Below, one piece after another: positions 11,101 to 22,711 of a stretch of 64,000 nt of DNA (position 1 is the first letter of the stretch; each line of letters starts with the position of its first letter). The DNA lies in the NCBI GenBank assembly GCA_023052935.1, contig CM041294.1, forward strand, positions 101,253,616-101,317,615. Direction: 5' to 3'. Source of the DNA: Piezodorus guildinii (Eukaryota; Arthropoda; Insecta; Hemiptera; Pentatomidae). The translations under genes and the position numbers were made by a program. Under the pieces are notes generated by a model. The model was not told where the DNA came from, made no database searches, and was given only the letters and a program-made list of their open reading frames with translations.

Positions 11101-11686
11101 CCTAAGACCTACAGTTGCCATCATAAACCACATCTATCCATTTATAATACATGATTTATAAATATTACTTTTGTTAATATAATCAGAACAACTCAAATAT
11201 CATAATGGTTCGTTCAAGTTCTGTTTGTTCCAGACTTTTCTTGATAATTGCTTTTAAAAATGAAATTTATTTTACTAAATTAAAAAAAAAAATCATTATT
11301 ATTACAATTAGTTTAGTAAAAATAGTGCATTTAATTTATGTTAAATTTTTACTAATAATAAAAAATATATTCATTAAAAACTAATAAAATATAATACAAA
11401 ATTTAAAAACAATTGAACATCTTAAAGCCATACATATATCATTTATATCAAGAAGTTTTTGTCAGGTGGCACACCTGAATATTGATTTAACATTGGAAAC
11501 AAAAATAGAGCTATCTAAATTACCAGATATCCTGTTCAATTATACAGCATATCTAATACAAATATAAAGCAATCAAGAAATGATATTTCTAGTATAAACA
11601 GGAAAATAGTAATAAAAATAGCCACCAACAAGTAAATAATGTGTTATCAAAGGAATTGCCATGAGATAATACTAGTAAAAGTAGTA
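11101..11686. other. AT-rich non-coding DNA
   Basis: Nothing recognised. Possible extreme 3' UTR of the preceding LINE at the left edge. Confidence 0.35.
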
Positions 11687-11700
11687 AAACAATCTCAGGC

Positions 11701-11979
11701 TGGGATCACTTGTAGCTGGGTGGTTAGCACAACAGCCTTCTATGCCAAAGGTTCACGGTTCAAACCCGCAGGTGATCCTAAGATTTTTAATGGGAGTAAA
11801 AAATCCTTAATTATACTGTCCTTCGCAGGGGACGTTAAAAGGTGGTCCCGAGCCTGTGCGATGTCAGGTACCGTTAAAGATCCCTATCCTAATAAAATCT
11901 GGATAGGCAAAATTAAGGACTCTCACTGTAGCATCGTCGATTAGCCACAGTAGCATAAAGTGATGTTAAATAAATAAAC
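11701..11979 (+). mobile_element. SINE-A, near-complete copy with perfect TSDs
   Basis: The element begins TGGGATCACTTGTAGCTGGG, with A box TAGCTGGGTGG and B box GGTTCAAACCC. It continues through TTTTTAATGGGAGTAAAAAA, AGGGGACGTTAAAAGGTGG and CTGGATAGGCAAAATTAAGG, and ends AAGTGATGTTAAATAAATAA. The 14-bp flank AAACAATCTCAGGC is present exactly at 11687-11700 and 11980-11993, evidence for a target-primed insertion of moderate age. No protein is encoded; the small overlapping ORF is a chance reading of the SINE. Confidence 0.93.
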
Positions 11980-11993
11980 AAACAATCTCAGGC

Positions 11994-13225
11994 ATTCTAT
12001 ATACTTTAAATTTGTGTTACATTTTTCATTTTTATATATTTATATATATTTATTACCGGGAGAGAAGATATTGAGAGAACGAGGTCAGACTTGAGACTTG
12101 TATTAGTATTACTGGCAAAATACAGCTTGAAATATAAAAGTGGGTAATGAATTCAGCCAGACATTTATTGCTGTTGTAACATCAAGTGCAGTTTGAATAC
12201 GTTTTTTATCTGCAAGATGCTTGTGAGCTAAGTGTTACAGGATAGAAAGTAGTGTTGTCCACATTAATGACACATGACGAGGTTCTGTGAAGTTAAAGAC
12301 TTGTATTTACAAATCCCCTGGCCACGAAGGCTGAAATCTCGTAATCACGACAACCGAAGTGGTTCGCGATTTAATGATTGATGGAGTTATGCGTGTGGTG
12401 TTCGACTTACATATTCACTAATAGCCGAAACGAGGGAAAGTATTTTAGCGGTGTGTTGATTATAGAATTCTTCGAAAAACTAATTTAAGGCAGGAACCGA
12501 CATGTAAGTATGTGTGTCGATGAACATTAAAAATCGAGTAATATTCCTCTAAAGATTTTTTAAATTAAAAAAAATGGAAATTTTATTTTGAGTCAACGTT
12601 TCTTTCAACAGGCTCTTTTCGTATCTTCAGGACTCACTAAAGTAAATAGGTAACCGTATGAGACACTGGGCCACAAATAATAATAACAAATAAGACACCT
12701 CTGACACTAAAATATATTGTAACAACATGTCAATTATACAGATTCAAATCAAAACACAAATACACTGTGATCGAGCCCCAATTTTAAAACAGGGCACTAA
12801 TAGCCTTGGCTGTTGAGTGTCCATTCAATGTATAACCTAACATAACCTATAAAAATAAATCACAATAATTATTATTACATAATAACTAATTATATTTCAA
12901 AACATTTAATATCAAAACATGAAGTAATGTTACATAAAAAAAAATATATATATTCCTCAAGAACGAAAGATTTTTGTATATAGACTTAGTATCCATTTTT
13001 ACAATATTGTCTAATTAAAACTTAATTTTTTATTAAAAAAATATTCAATCTAACATTGTTCAGACACTTGTGCTTTGGCCACTAATGGATCATGATTATC
13101 CTTTCTCTGTACATTTGTACAAACTAGTTTGTTTTTATAATTGAAGTCAGCTTTTAATAATTTATTCTGTTATGATTATTTTTTCTTGTTAATACAACAA
13201 CCATAATGGCATTAATATTCCGTAA
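11994..13225. other. AT-rich non-coding DNA
   Basis: No recognisable gene or repeat. Confidence 0.35.
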
Positions 13226-13478
13226 GTTTGCTGATTTGGCCCGAAACAGGTACCATTCTTTTCATTCTCACTCAAACCCACTTGTTTTAATCCTTGCTTC
13301 CTCTTTCATTCCTCATTATCCTCAGAGGCATTTAAAAGATTTAGTAGTCTGATTTATAATTATTATTGGAGTACTGCCAGTGGATAGTGTCTCTACAAGG
13401 TTTTTATGTCATTGTATTATATTACCAACAAATTTAGTTGATCTATTTCTTAATACAGTTATAAATATCAATAAATAT
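13226..13478 (+). mobile_element. Jockey-A LINE 3' end
   Basis: It reads ADLARNRYHSFHSHSNPLVL, then SSFIPHYPQRHLKDL with a stop, and then a 3' UTR with GGAGTACTGCCAGTGGATAG and a final ATACAGTTATAAATATCAAT. These correspond to the last ~45 codons and UTR of Jockey-A. Diverged and severely 5'-truncated. The 98-codon ORF starting in its UTR at 13380 is not a gene. Confidence 0.8.
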
Positions 13479-14464
13479 GCTATAAAAATGGTAATAAAAA
13501 TAAATAAAAAGGTTACATGTATTTTCCTTGGCTACATTATTTATGTACAATTAAAACTCCTAGTAAAAAGTTATTTTTTTTTTAGAAACAAAAATCAGAG
13601 TCTCGTAAATGTTCCCAATTCTATTGGTTTCTTTACGATTGAGGCTTTGATGACATCTATCAGCTTATTAAATTGAGGTTTAGAATCATTTTTAGTTTTA
13701 ATGTTAGTTGAGATTATATGTACAGTTCATATTATAATGAACAGTAATGATTTTTTATGGTGATTGTGAAAATTTTTTGCTAATCAAGAAATGATGATAT
13801 TAGACATTAAGTGGAACAAATAAGTTCATAAGACGATAGTCCGATTCTCAATAGTAATATCTGTTTGATTTACTTGATGTACACGCAAAGAAAAACAAGT
13901 GGTACAGAATAAAAGAAGAGAAAATTTCCCAATATATTAAGAAGTCAAACTAAATAAAAAATTATCCTGTTATGCGTGGTTTTCATTGATCAGAGAAAAT
14001 CTCAAATTTTGATTTTCATCCCTAATTATTAGCAAACAGTTCCTATTAGATTCCTACAAATGACATACTTGTATCTTCTTTCTTATTTTTATTCATTTGT
14101 TCTATCATTTGGCTTTTAATGGATTATTTATAACTATTCTACCATTCTGAAGACCAATAGGTCTTAAAACCTTAGGAGTGGTCTCCACATTACATCCGAA
14201 CTATTAGTAAATAACTTTGGGCTTCATTAGTTACGGGTTGGGTCAAAGCAGAAAGTCATAAGTGCAAATGATGAAATCGAGTCGTAAATTCCAACATGGT
14301 CGTAAACAGCCGTTCAATTTCACGCTAGAATTTGAATTAAGTTAAATTTTACATTGATTAATTTACATTTAATTGCTAGTAATAATCACAATAAGTTAAA
14401 TTCTAGAGAATTCGGCCGCTATTATCAAAGAAGCTTATTTTTTATCAGTTTTTAACTTTTAACT
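13479..14464. other. AT-rich non-coding DNA
   Basis: Nothing recognised. Confidence 0.35.
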
Positions 14465-15139
14465 TGCCTGACCTTTGACCGAGTCTGGCACCCAGGACTC
14501 CTGTACAAACTCCGTACATTCCTCCATCCAACACACTTCCTCATCCTCCAGTCCTACCTCTCTGATAAAACCTTTAAAATCAACCACAATAGTTCCTATT
14601 CATCCACTTTTACTCAGTCTGCTGGTGATTTCGGTTACTTCAAAATTTACTTGACATACGCTCTAACCTTTCATTTAACTACAAAAGACTCATTTACATG
14701 ACAGTCATAAGGCCTATCTTTACTTACGGAGTTGAGCTTTGGGGCTCTACTAAACCACCAAACTCTTCCCTTATCCAATCCTTACAATCCAATATCCTTA
14801 ATGCTCCTTACTTTTTCACCAATAAAAACACCCAAAAAGACCTCAATGTTCCATAGGTTGCTGATATAGCCTGTACTAGGTATCACTCCTTCCATGAAAA
14901 TCTCCACTTCTACTCTAATCCACTAGTTTCAATCCATGCTTTCACTTCAGTTCCTGACAATCCGCCGAGGCGTCTGAAAAGAAGATGGTCTCAAGACCTT
15001 CTTATGTAAATTCACTACTAGAGTGCTGCCAATGGGCAGTTTCTTTTCATGTTTTTTTTATGTGTTTTATCATTGTAGCATATTTACTTGATGCACGAAC
15101 ATACAATTGTAAATTTCAATAAATAATTTTTTTTAAAAA
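14465..15139 (+). mobile_element. Jockey-A LINE copy with internal deletion
   Basis: The copy starts at LTFDRVWHPGLLYKLR, just after RT motif A, and runs through LQSYLSDKTFKINHN and FTQSAG. At about 14625 it jumps directly to the post-RT segment (LDIRSNLSFNYKRLIYMTVI), removing the YADD motif and about 100 codons. It then continues through YGVELWGSTKPPNSSLIQSL and RRLKRRWSQDLL to a 3' UTR ending CAATTGTAAATTTCAATAAA. It is thus both 5'-truncated and internally deleted, a non-autonomous remnant. Confidence 0.82.
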
Positions 15140-16457
15140 CTTACCTGTATATAAAATATTTAGTAACGAAAGGAAAACTTTTTGAATTCTATTTTTTACT
15201 GGAAATACACGTTTTATGATCTCCTGAGTAAAAAAAAAAAAATATTCTCATTAAGGAGGCCTGTATGTAGTCAGTCTATCTCAAAAAAAACGATAAGCTG
15301 TGTGACTAAAATTTCATATTCGAGCATTTTATTTTGAAAATGGCGTAAGTCCATTCATAATTAATTTAATATATTTACAATTGGTAATGTCCAAAGGTAG
15401 TGATGATGGTAATTTAAATTAATTAGTGTTTTACAAGTTAATCTATGTTTTCGGAGAATCGCATTGGTTAAATTAACAGTACGCTTAAATAATCTAGTTA
15501 AACAAAATTTAAGTTTAACTAAAAATATTTCAAATTAAGTATAAATGAATTTAGGCCACTTTCAAAATAAACGGCTTAGTTTATCATCGTTTATTCCTGT
15601 GATGTCCAAAAAAAATAAATAAAAAAATTTTAATTCAGGCAGTCATAGGGACTACCGAAAAAAGTAAACACTTTTTTTAGATACGCGATTTGCATAGGAA
15701 TTTCGTTAAAAAGAAGAATACGTTTGTAAAAATAGATTATGTTGAGAATACTTGTTTTGTTATTATTGTTTCATTTAACCGTATAAAATCATCACTTGGT
15801 AGAGATGTATCATCTTGAATTATGCCATCGTAATCTGAATGTGACTGTAGACTGAATGAGTTGGCGGTATACATAGCTTAACTTTTTTTCTATGGACCTG
15901 CCATTTGTATCACGGAAATTCGAACATTTAGGAATTTACTTTAAAACTGTATCAAAAGATTGATCTATCTATAAAAGAATTAAATTAATCGCTATCTTTT
16001 AGTCTTTGTCGTGGACTTTTTTGCCTGTTTTGACATTGATGACCCTTTTTTTTCTTCATGTTGTATTTTGGCATTATAATTATTCTCTATGAGAAGATTA
16101 ATCCATCTATCAAAAATTAATATAGATGATTTTTTTTTTTATATCTATACTGTTTTTTTTTTTTTTGTTTTTTTATGTGTATCTGTTTTTTTTTTTTGTT
16201 TCTATAAGAAGCTTAATTTTCTCTTCCCTTTAACCGTTATTATTAATTTGTTCGTTGATGTAGAAATTTGTTGATAAGACTATTGCATACAATTTTTTTT
16301 TCTTATCCCTATATCGCTTAAATCTAATATTTTTTTTTCTCCTTTGAATCGAAATTTGCCAATACAACCAGATTTTTGACTCAAAGGAGGGAATCTTCTC
16401 CCTTTATTTCTTATATATAATCATTTGAAAAATCAAGCTATTCAAAAATACTATTTT
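15140..16457. other. AT-rich DNA with a diverged repeat fragment
   Basis: Around 15280-15340 the block CTCAAAAAAAACGATAAGCT followed by AAAATTTCATATTCGAG resembles 59925-59975 of the MITE-like family. The rest (15400-16440) shows long T tracts and chance ORFs only. Confidence 0.35.
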
Positions 16458-16468
16458 AAGATAAGAAC
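16458..16468. repeat. Target-site duplication, left flank of Jockey-A
   Basis: AAGATAAGAAC here is repeated exactly at 19513-19523, right after the poly(A) tail. Confidence 0.85.
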
Positions 16469-16544
16469 TATTATATGCTGAACCTCATCAACTCCCTCAG
16501 AGAAAAATCCCAACCACTCCGAAAGAGTTTAATCCTTTATCCCT

Positions 16545-16692
16545 CGACACCCCTTCCTATTCCTATCAACCTCCAACTGATATCACATCAATTCTTTCAT
16601 CCTTCCTTCTTGACCTCCAAAACACCATCAAACCACTCATCAATCTCCTTACAAGTCTCCTATCACAGATCCCGCTTAATATCCCAAGATGA
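16545..16692 (+). pseudogene. Jockey-A ORF1 C-terminal remnant
   Basis: In the frame ending at TGA 16690-16692 the text reads SFILLLDLQNTIKPLINLLT followed by SLLSQIPLNIPR. This matches in pattern the C-terminus of the intact ORF1 of Jockey-B (SFISEIKSLVMPLISLLTNL). The stop overlaps the ORF2 start codon as ATGA, a four-base overlap. This hydrophobic, Leu/Ile-rich end probably belongs to the ORF1 nucleic-acid-binding protein. The rest of ORF1 is absent because of 5' truncation. Confidence 0.7.
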
Positions 16693-17603
16693 ACAAACAG
16701 ACCCTAGCTATTCTACTATGGAATTCCAATGGTCTGAATAATCACAGAAACGAACTTGACATCTTTCTTCACGACAATCACATTGACATTGCCCTGATTA
16801 CTGAAACTCATTTCACAACTCATTCTCACTTTTACATACGGGACTACATCACTTACATATCAAATCATCCAGATAACACATCCCATGCAGGCTTATGTAT
16901 CCTTATTCACAAATCCTTACCCCACTCCCTGATTCCCTCTACTCCAACTGACACCATTCAGTCAACCTCTATCACCTTATCCTGCCACCCCTTTACCACA
17001 ACGATCTCAGCTGTATACTGCCCTCCTGGTAATTCCCTATCCTATAATCACCTAGATACCTTATTCAGATCCTTTGGTCCGCGCTTCATTGCTGGTGGTG
17101 ACTACAACGCCAAAGACCAACGGTGGGGATGTCGAACATCCAATACTCGTGGCAGGATTCTTTCCCAGGTCACACATTCCAATAGCTATTTCGTCCTATC
17201 ACCATCAGACCCTACTTATTGGCCAACATCCCTTAAAAAACGCCCCGATATACTCGATATATTCGTTACATCCCAAATACCTACAACCCAATCCACGATA
17301 AAAACCTTAGATGACCTTTCCTCAGATCACAGTCCAGTTCTGCTTCTCATGCACTCCTATCCTCTTCCCAAACCTTCTTTTCCTTCACTGATTACTGGAC
17401 ATGTTAACTGGGACAATTTTCGGCTTGACATGGAAAGCAAACTTGACTTGACTATTCCATTAAAAACCAAACAACACATTGACTCAGCCATTGAACAACT
17501 CACAAAAACAATTGAGACAGTTATCCATGACAATACATCACACCCTACAAACAAAAACACTCAAGACCTTAACAATAACTTACCACGACATATCAAGGAC
17601 TAA
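16689..17603 (+). pseudogene. Jockey-A ORF2, APE-type endonuclease domain
   Basis: This encodes the target-nicking endonuclease domain of a Jockey-clade ORF2. The catalytic signature is complete: LLWNSNG (N12/N14), LITET (E39), GGDYNAKDQRWG (D138, N140) and SSDHSPV (D213, H214), with RPDILDIF between. The start ATG at 16689 overlaps the ORF1 stop. The frame ends at a TAA at 17601-17603, after HIKD, where an intact protein would continue into the linker before RT. The protein cuts one DNA strand at the target so that its 3' end primes cDNA synthesis. The domain looks well conserved, so the element's loss of function is recent relative to the other copies here. Confidence 0.9.
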
Positions 17604-17943
17604 GTGACATAAAACTAGGTACCCATCTGACAAAGCTCGTTACACCCAACTTACTAACCAATTAAAAAAATAAATAAGAAAATTTAAAGTACAGACTTTA
17701 CAGAAATTTACAGAAAACCTCAACATCTCTGATAAATCCTTATGGATAACAACCAAAAAACTCCTTAAATTTAAATCCTTTAATAACCCACTCCTCACTG
17801 AATCCAATAACTGGTCCCGATCAGATCGAGAAAAGTCACAAATATTTGGTAAACACCTCTTCAATATTTTTAACCCTCATCCAGATATCCTAAATCCAAC
17901 CCACATTGAACATGTTGAGGCAGAACTAACTATCCCCCTCCCA

Positions 17944-18912
17944 ATGTCCCTTCCTCCTAAAGCCTTTCATCCATCTAAAGTCATAAACATAATTAAAAAA
18001 TTACCCTCTCAAAAAGCCCCAGGCCATGATCTTATCACACCTCACATCCTTAAACAACTTCCTCGCAAAGCCGTACTTTTCCTTACCTATATATACAATG
18101 CAACTCTCAGATCCACGTATTTTCCTACTTCTTGGAAACTTTCAATAATAAAAATGATACAAAAACCCAATAAGCCTCCTGAACATCCGTTTTCCTATTG
18201 TCCTATCTCTCTTTTGCCCATTATGGGCAAAATCCTAGATAAAATCCTCCTAAAACGCTTTTATCCTATCCTAGAAAAGAATCACGTTATCCCTGACCAC
18301 CAGTTTGGATTTCGAACATCCCATTCTACAATACAGCAATGTCACCGCGTGGTGGATGTAGTGTCCTCTACATTGGAGCGCGGAATGTACTGCACTGGAG
18401 CCTTTCTTGATATAGAACAAGCATTTGATCGAGTCTGGCACCAGGGACTGCTTTACAAACTCCGTCAATTCCTCACCCCTACATTTTTCCTATTAATGCG
18501 TTCCTACCTTACTGACAGAACCTTTAAGGTTAACCATAACTTTTCCTACTCATCCGTATTTTCCCAATCTGCTGGAGTGCCTCAAGGTAGTATCTTAGGT
18601 CCTATCCTCTATTCCCTTTATACAGCTGACATTCCACTCCATCCTCATACTTTCCTCAATACTTATGCTGACGACACGTGTGTCTTATCTGTCCATAATG
18701 ATCCAACTACTGCATCTCAAACCCTTCAGTCCCACATCACAGCCATTGAAGAATGGTGTCAAAATTGGAGGATTAAAATAAACCCTAACAAATCCCACCA
18801 AATCACCTTTACCCTTCGTCGCAAACCGATGAGTTCCTGCCCCCCAGTATCCTTTAATAACATTACCCTTACTCCTGTTGAGCAAATCCGATACCTAGGT
18901 CTCCATCTTTGA
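17944..18912 (+). pseudogene. Jockey-A ORF2, reverse transcriptase domain
   Basis: A non-LTR RT domain of about 320 codons. Early motifs are KAPGHDLITPHIL and YCPISLLPIMGKILDKILLK, followed by QFGFRTSHSTIQQ. Motif A is FLDIEQAFDRVWHQGL (catalytic D156), motif B is SAGVPQGSILGPILY, and motif C is TYADDTCVL (YADD at 241-244). WRIKINPNKSHQITFTLRR and IRYLGLHL follow. The frame is lost just after YLGLHL because of a one-base-type frameshift near 18906, and the segment between the endonuclease and this ORF (17604-17943) contains stops and frameshifts. Upstream in-frame sequence LTIPLPMSLPPKAF suggests that 17944 is not the true start. Confidence 0.93.
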
Positions 18913-19363
18913 CAAGCGCCTTACTTGGAATCCTCACACCAGACTGAAACGACAAGAAACTGCTCGAAGATATCGATTACTACAACACTTACTAGACAAA
19001 CGTTCAAAACTTCCAGTATATTACAAAAGACTCATTTACACCACTATTATCAGACCTATTTGGACGTATGGAATCGAGCTTTGGGGCTCTACGAAACCAT
19101 CTAATTTCTCCCGCATCCAGTCCTTACAATCCAAAATCCTTCGAAAAATCCTGAATGCTCCTTATTTTGTTACAAATCAACTCATTCAGAATGACCTTAA
19201 CATCCCATTTGTTGCAGACATAGCCCGTGATAGATACTCCTCTTTTTATTCTAAACTCCCTGCCCATACAAATCCACTTGTCCGTAATTTATCTTCCTTA
19301 GATATCCCAGATAATCCTCCAAGGCGACTGAAAAGAAGGTGGCCTCGAGACCTACTGAGTTAA
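18905..19363 (+). pseudogene. Jockey-A ORF2, C-terminal domain
   Basis: After the frameshift the reading continues DKRLTWNPHTRLKRQETARR, then YYKRLIYTTIIRPIWTYGIE, LWGSTKPSNFSRIQSLQSKI, LRKILNAPYFVTN, and the terminal PDNPPRRLKRRWPRDLLS with stop at 19361-19363. No RNase H domain or CCHC motif is present, as usual for Jockey. This segment is the reference for all the short Jockey-A fragments in the window. Confidence 0.9.
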
Positions 19364-19512
19364 AATAGTTAGTGAAGTGCTACCACTGGGTTGTTCTTTC
19401 TCAAGACATTTTCATGACATTTTTTTTTTTTTTAAATCCTCATATTTACTTATTGTGTTCTTTAATACAGTTGTAAATTACAATAAATAAATAAAAAAAA
19501 AAAAAAAAAAAA
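19364..19512 (+). other. Jockey-A 3' UTR and poly(A)
   Basis: It contains GAAGTGCTACCACTGGGTTG, ACAGTTGTAAATTACAATAA and a long A run broken only at its start. The CTACCxCTGGGTxG block recurs in every Jockey-A tail of the window and so marks the subfamily. Confidence 0.9.
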
Positions 19513-19523
19513 AAGATAAGAAC
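19513..19523. repeat. Target-site duplication, right flank of Jockey-A
   Basis: AAGATAAGAAC, identical to 16458-16468. The first bases overlap the poly(A) and are ambiguous. Confidence 0.85.
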
Positions 19524-20715
19524 AGACCGCTGCGCATGCGCCAGTCTAGAGCATGTTGGTAACGTCACCATGGTCACGAAATCGAATCTTTTACCTCTGC
19601 CAAAAATCGCATAACGCCCCCAAAGAAGTTTTTACTGATGAGCCACTTTATGTCATGCGTATTTCACCATTTTAAAGTTTTCTCATAAACGATTATGATT
19701 AAACTTCCTATATCGATGTTAAAATTTATGAGCTTAAATAGAATGTAGATTTCATAGTGATTAAAACACTATGGAAGGTCTTAAATCCGATAATTATTTT
19801 CATTATCTAATATAAGAGTTATCACCGATAAAATGCGTTAACATACTATTTGAACGAATTCGATCACTAAATAAAACAGAAAATACCGGACATATTTTAT
19901 ATTTATTATTATTTTTCTAACATAAGAACAATAATCTAGTTGTATAACACCACTCGAAGTCGAATGATTTTGAGTTGATTTTAACGACGGAGGTAAGTTA
20001 GATTTTTTTCTTAAACCCTGAGATGTTTACTTGGTTATTCAGATATCACACGATTGATTGAGAAATTCATAACTAAAGCATTAGTTCTAATTGGTTTGAA
20101 TTGCCTACCAGTTCATTGTTCCTTTATCTAAGTCATTGCTCTTGTGAAAATAAAATAAATTATGTAAAACAATCAGAATAAAACTGATTCCCAACTCTTT
20201 GTCATCTAGACGAATCTCGGTGGAACAATTAAGGGGTAATTGAGGCAGTGCCTTATAGATCGCTGGTACTAAGCTAACTAGCATGGAACTAACTATCGAC
20301 CTTGTTTCCTCTAATAATAGATTTTTTGCTAAAATTAACTAGGAGTATCTGTCGCCGGAGATCAGCGAAGCAAGAACGTACCCTTGAACTTCATCTGTTG
20401 TGCCGGATTGTGGTTAAGGCTGTGTTGGTCGAATGAGTGAATAAACTGTGAAGTTTCGGTTTTGAGAACCAAAACCTGGTGATTACTCTTTGCCGTTTCC
20501 GATAAAATGACAATCAGGGATTTCATCAATTTTAAATACAAAAATACTTTAAAAGGTAGGTGGTTGAACTATTACTTAATGATTAGTCAGTAAATGTTGC
20601 AACGTAGTAACCAGTAAAGATTGCTTTGTGGAAAATAATATACAAGAATGGCTTTGGTAATAATATTATTAAATATTATAATTTCAAAAAAACAAACCAC
20701 TACTGCTCGTAGTTT
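19524..20715. other. Unassigned non-coding DNA
   Basis: No recognised gene. Pieces such as 20210-20520 are less AT-rich but give no family-like translation. Confidence 0.35.
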
Positions 20716-20717
20716 CG

Positions 20718-21187
20718 GTTAGTTCAACATTTATTAGACAGATGGTCTAACCTTCCTCTTATCCACACAAGGCTCATCTACATGACCATCATAAGGGATA
20801 TCAGGTCGTACGGAGTTGTGGTTGGGGTTCTACTAAACCAACGAAGTTCTCTCGTATTCAATCTCTACAATCCAAAATCCTCAAGACTCATTACCATGTC
20901 ATGAATAAACTCATCTATAAAGACTTTAATGTCCCATGTGTTGCTGATTTGGCACGAAACACGTTCTACTCATTTCCATTACAAACTCCATTCCCACTAG
21001 TTTTAATCCATGATTCTTCTTCCATTCCTGACAATTCAAGGAGACGTCTGAAAAGAAGATGGCTATGAGACCATCCAGCTTGGATTACCTACTGGAATAC
21101 TGCCATTGAGCACTTTCTGTTTGTATCTTAATCTTACAACTAATTTATTATATGTTACTATTCAAAACTGTTTTAAATTTCAATAGT
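20718..21187 (+). mobile_element. Jockey-A LINE 3' end
   Basis: The reading goes VQHLLDRWSNLPLIHTRLIY, MTIIRDIRSYGV, then RIQSLQSKILK, then NKLIYKDFNVPCVADLARNT, and the terminal DNSRRRLKRRWL. A 3' UTR with GGAATACTGCCATTGAGCAC and AAACTGTTTTAAATTTCAAT follows. It has frameshifts, a deletion in the LRKILNAPYFVTN segment, and is 5'-truncated. Confidence 0.8.
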
Positions 21188-22059
21188 GTTTGTATGTAGC
21201 GGTGTGTCTTCGATTATCAACAGGATAAATTAATATTAAGTAGCTTACTATCTCCCGTTATGAATCTTTACTTTTATAAAACCAGGCGGCAATTCATATT
21301 TATCGTCCAGGTATCACAAAAAAGTATTTATTCATTAATTTTTAGTATATAAAAATTATGTTATATTTAAAACTTGCAAAATAAACTTAACTCTTGATTG
21401 ATAAGATGGCCCAGTTGGTAGTCGGGAAAGATTAGAAAATTGTGAAACATTTTTTTCTGCTTCCTCATCTCAACTGAATAGCAGTGATGGTAGGTTGGTG
21501 TCAGTTTTAGCCTAGATGCGGTTAAGATCTCGATAAAAAGTTATTGTAAGATTAATACCTTGCTATTTGTAGAGGTATCGAACGGTGGAGACGTGTTATT
21601 AATTTTTCATGTTTAGCCAACAAGGGGGTTGGGATAACGTGTCGTCTAAAGCTTTCATAGACATTATAAAGTTTAATTCTATGTGATGCAATGTTTTTTG
21701 CCTGACGTATGGTGCGAACAAGGACTGGTTAATACCTGAAGAAACGGGAATATAATCCAGTGTTTTTCACCTCCGTAATAGCAAAAGCGGGTAGATGAAG
21801 AACTTAATGTTCCTAGCGGAGAAGCAGTTGAAATATTGATTAAAAAAAGGGTTTGAATCTACAATGTATAAAGGAATGGGCTACGTGACGATTGCAACTG
21901 ATTTACTGGAGCTGTTTCTATGACGTTGGTCTGCACTAGTTTCTGTACTTTTTATAGTATGCAATGATTAGGTTACTCATTTGATACCAACATCAATCAT
22001 TATTCCTCCATATATTGATACATATTTTTTTAGATTCAATTTGAAATTATTGTTTAATT
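21188..22059. other. Unassigned non-coding DNA
   Basis: Nothing recognised. Confidence 0.35.
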
Positions 22060-22326
22060 TGTTTGTTTGTCCGCCTCTACCCCTAAGGGTAATTGGTGTC
22101 ATCAAAATAATTACATTCGGTTAATTACTCTTCAATTTTTATGAATTTCATTATGATGATCTTTCAATTTTTCTACGTCCTTCAATAATTTTTTGAGATT
22201 CAAAGTGTCTTAAGTTCAGATTGGTTTCTTGTAAGCATCAAATAACTGGGTTTTCTTTTAACAGCTTCCTGAATTACTTTATATGACCGTAGTACTCCTT
22301 GCAATTCTGATGTAAATATTTTTCCT
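22060..22326 (-). pseudogene. RNase H-type LINE 3' fragment
   Basis: At 22074-22100 the block GCCTCTACCCCTAAGGGTAA is the reverse complement of the 3' end of the RNase H LINE at 59.6 kb (TGACCCTGTAGGGTAGAGGC). Upstream on the minus strand, IFTSELQGVLRSYKVIQEAV resembles the 'xFTAEL' segment around the second catalytic acid of LINE-type RNase H. Most of the domain between is lost, so this is a heavily deleted copy of the same family. Confidence 0.6.
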
Positions 22327-22588
22327 GAGATCACCTGCAGCATAGTGGTTAGCATAACATCCTCCGATGCCCAAGGTCATGGGTTCAAACCCATAGGTGG
22401 CTCTAGGGTTTTTTAATGGGAGTAAGAAATTTTTAGTTAACCCGTCCTTCGGTGCTCGGTGAGGTGCTCGCTGAAGATTCTTATCCTAATTAAACCTGGA
22501 TAGGTGAAATTTCGGGCTCCTACTGTAGTATCGACCGATTAGCCACAATAGCATAAAGTGCCGGTAAATAAAATAAATCAACAAACAA
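22327..22588 (+). mobile_element. SINE-A copy
   Basis: It begins GAGATCACC like the 10-kb copy. The A-box region is TAGTGGTTAGCATAACA, the B box GGGTTCAAACCC, and the body runs through TTTTTTAATGGGAGTAAGAA, AAACCTGGATAGGTGAAATT and ATTAGCCACAATAGCATAAA to an AACAAACAAA tail. Flanks AAATATTTTTC and AAATATTATTA may be a decayed TSD. It lies within or at the end of the RNase H LINE fragment. Confidence 0.9.
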
Positions 22589-22700
22589 ATATTATTACTA
22601 CTTTTAAGTTTAATTTTCTTTTTAGCCGTGATGCTTGTGAAAGATATCTTCTTGGCATTGACTGCGCTTTTACTTGGTTCGTTGTCATTAAACAGTTTTA

Positions 22701-22711
22701 AATTTTAGTTG
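22701..22711. repeat. Target-site duplication, left flank of Jockey-B
   Basis: AATTTTAGTTG here equals 27451-27461. Confidence 0.85.

Larger units (their letters stand above)
16469..19512 (+). mobile_element. Jockey-A LINE, longest copy, 5'-truncated
   Basis: A non-LTR retrotransposon of the Jockey clade. It contains the last codons of ORF1 (ending 16692), ORF2 with APE-type endonuclease, reverse transcriptase and the C-terminal tail (16689-19363), a 3' UTR, and a poly(A) tract ending near 19512. The 11-bp TSDs define both ends exactly. 5' truncation occurred inside ORF1, as is usual for target-primed reverse transcription. ORF2 carries stops near 17602 and frameshifts between 17603 and 17944 and at about 18906, so the copy is dead although the domains are well preserved. 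Confidence 0.95.

Noticed and set aside
16475..16741. 88-codon plus-strand ORF at the start of Jockey-A
   Set aside because: The ORF1 C-terminus is in a different frame and matches Jockey-B; this one is an overlapping chance reading.
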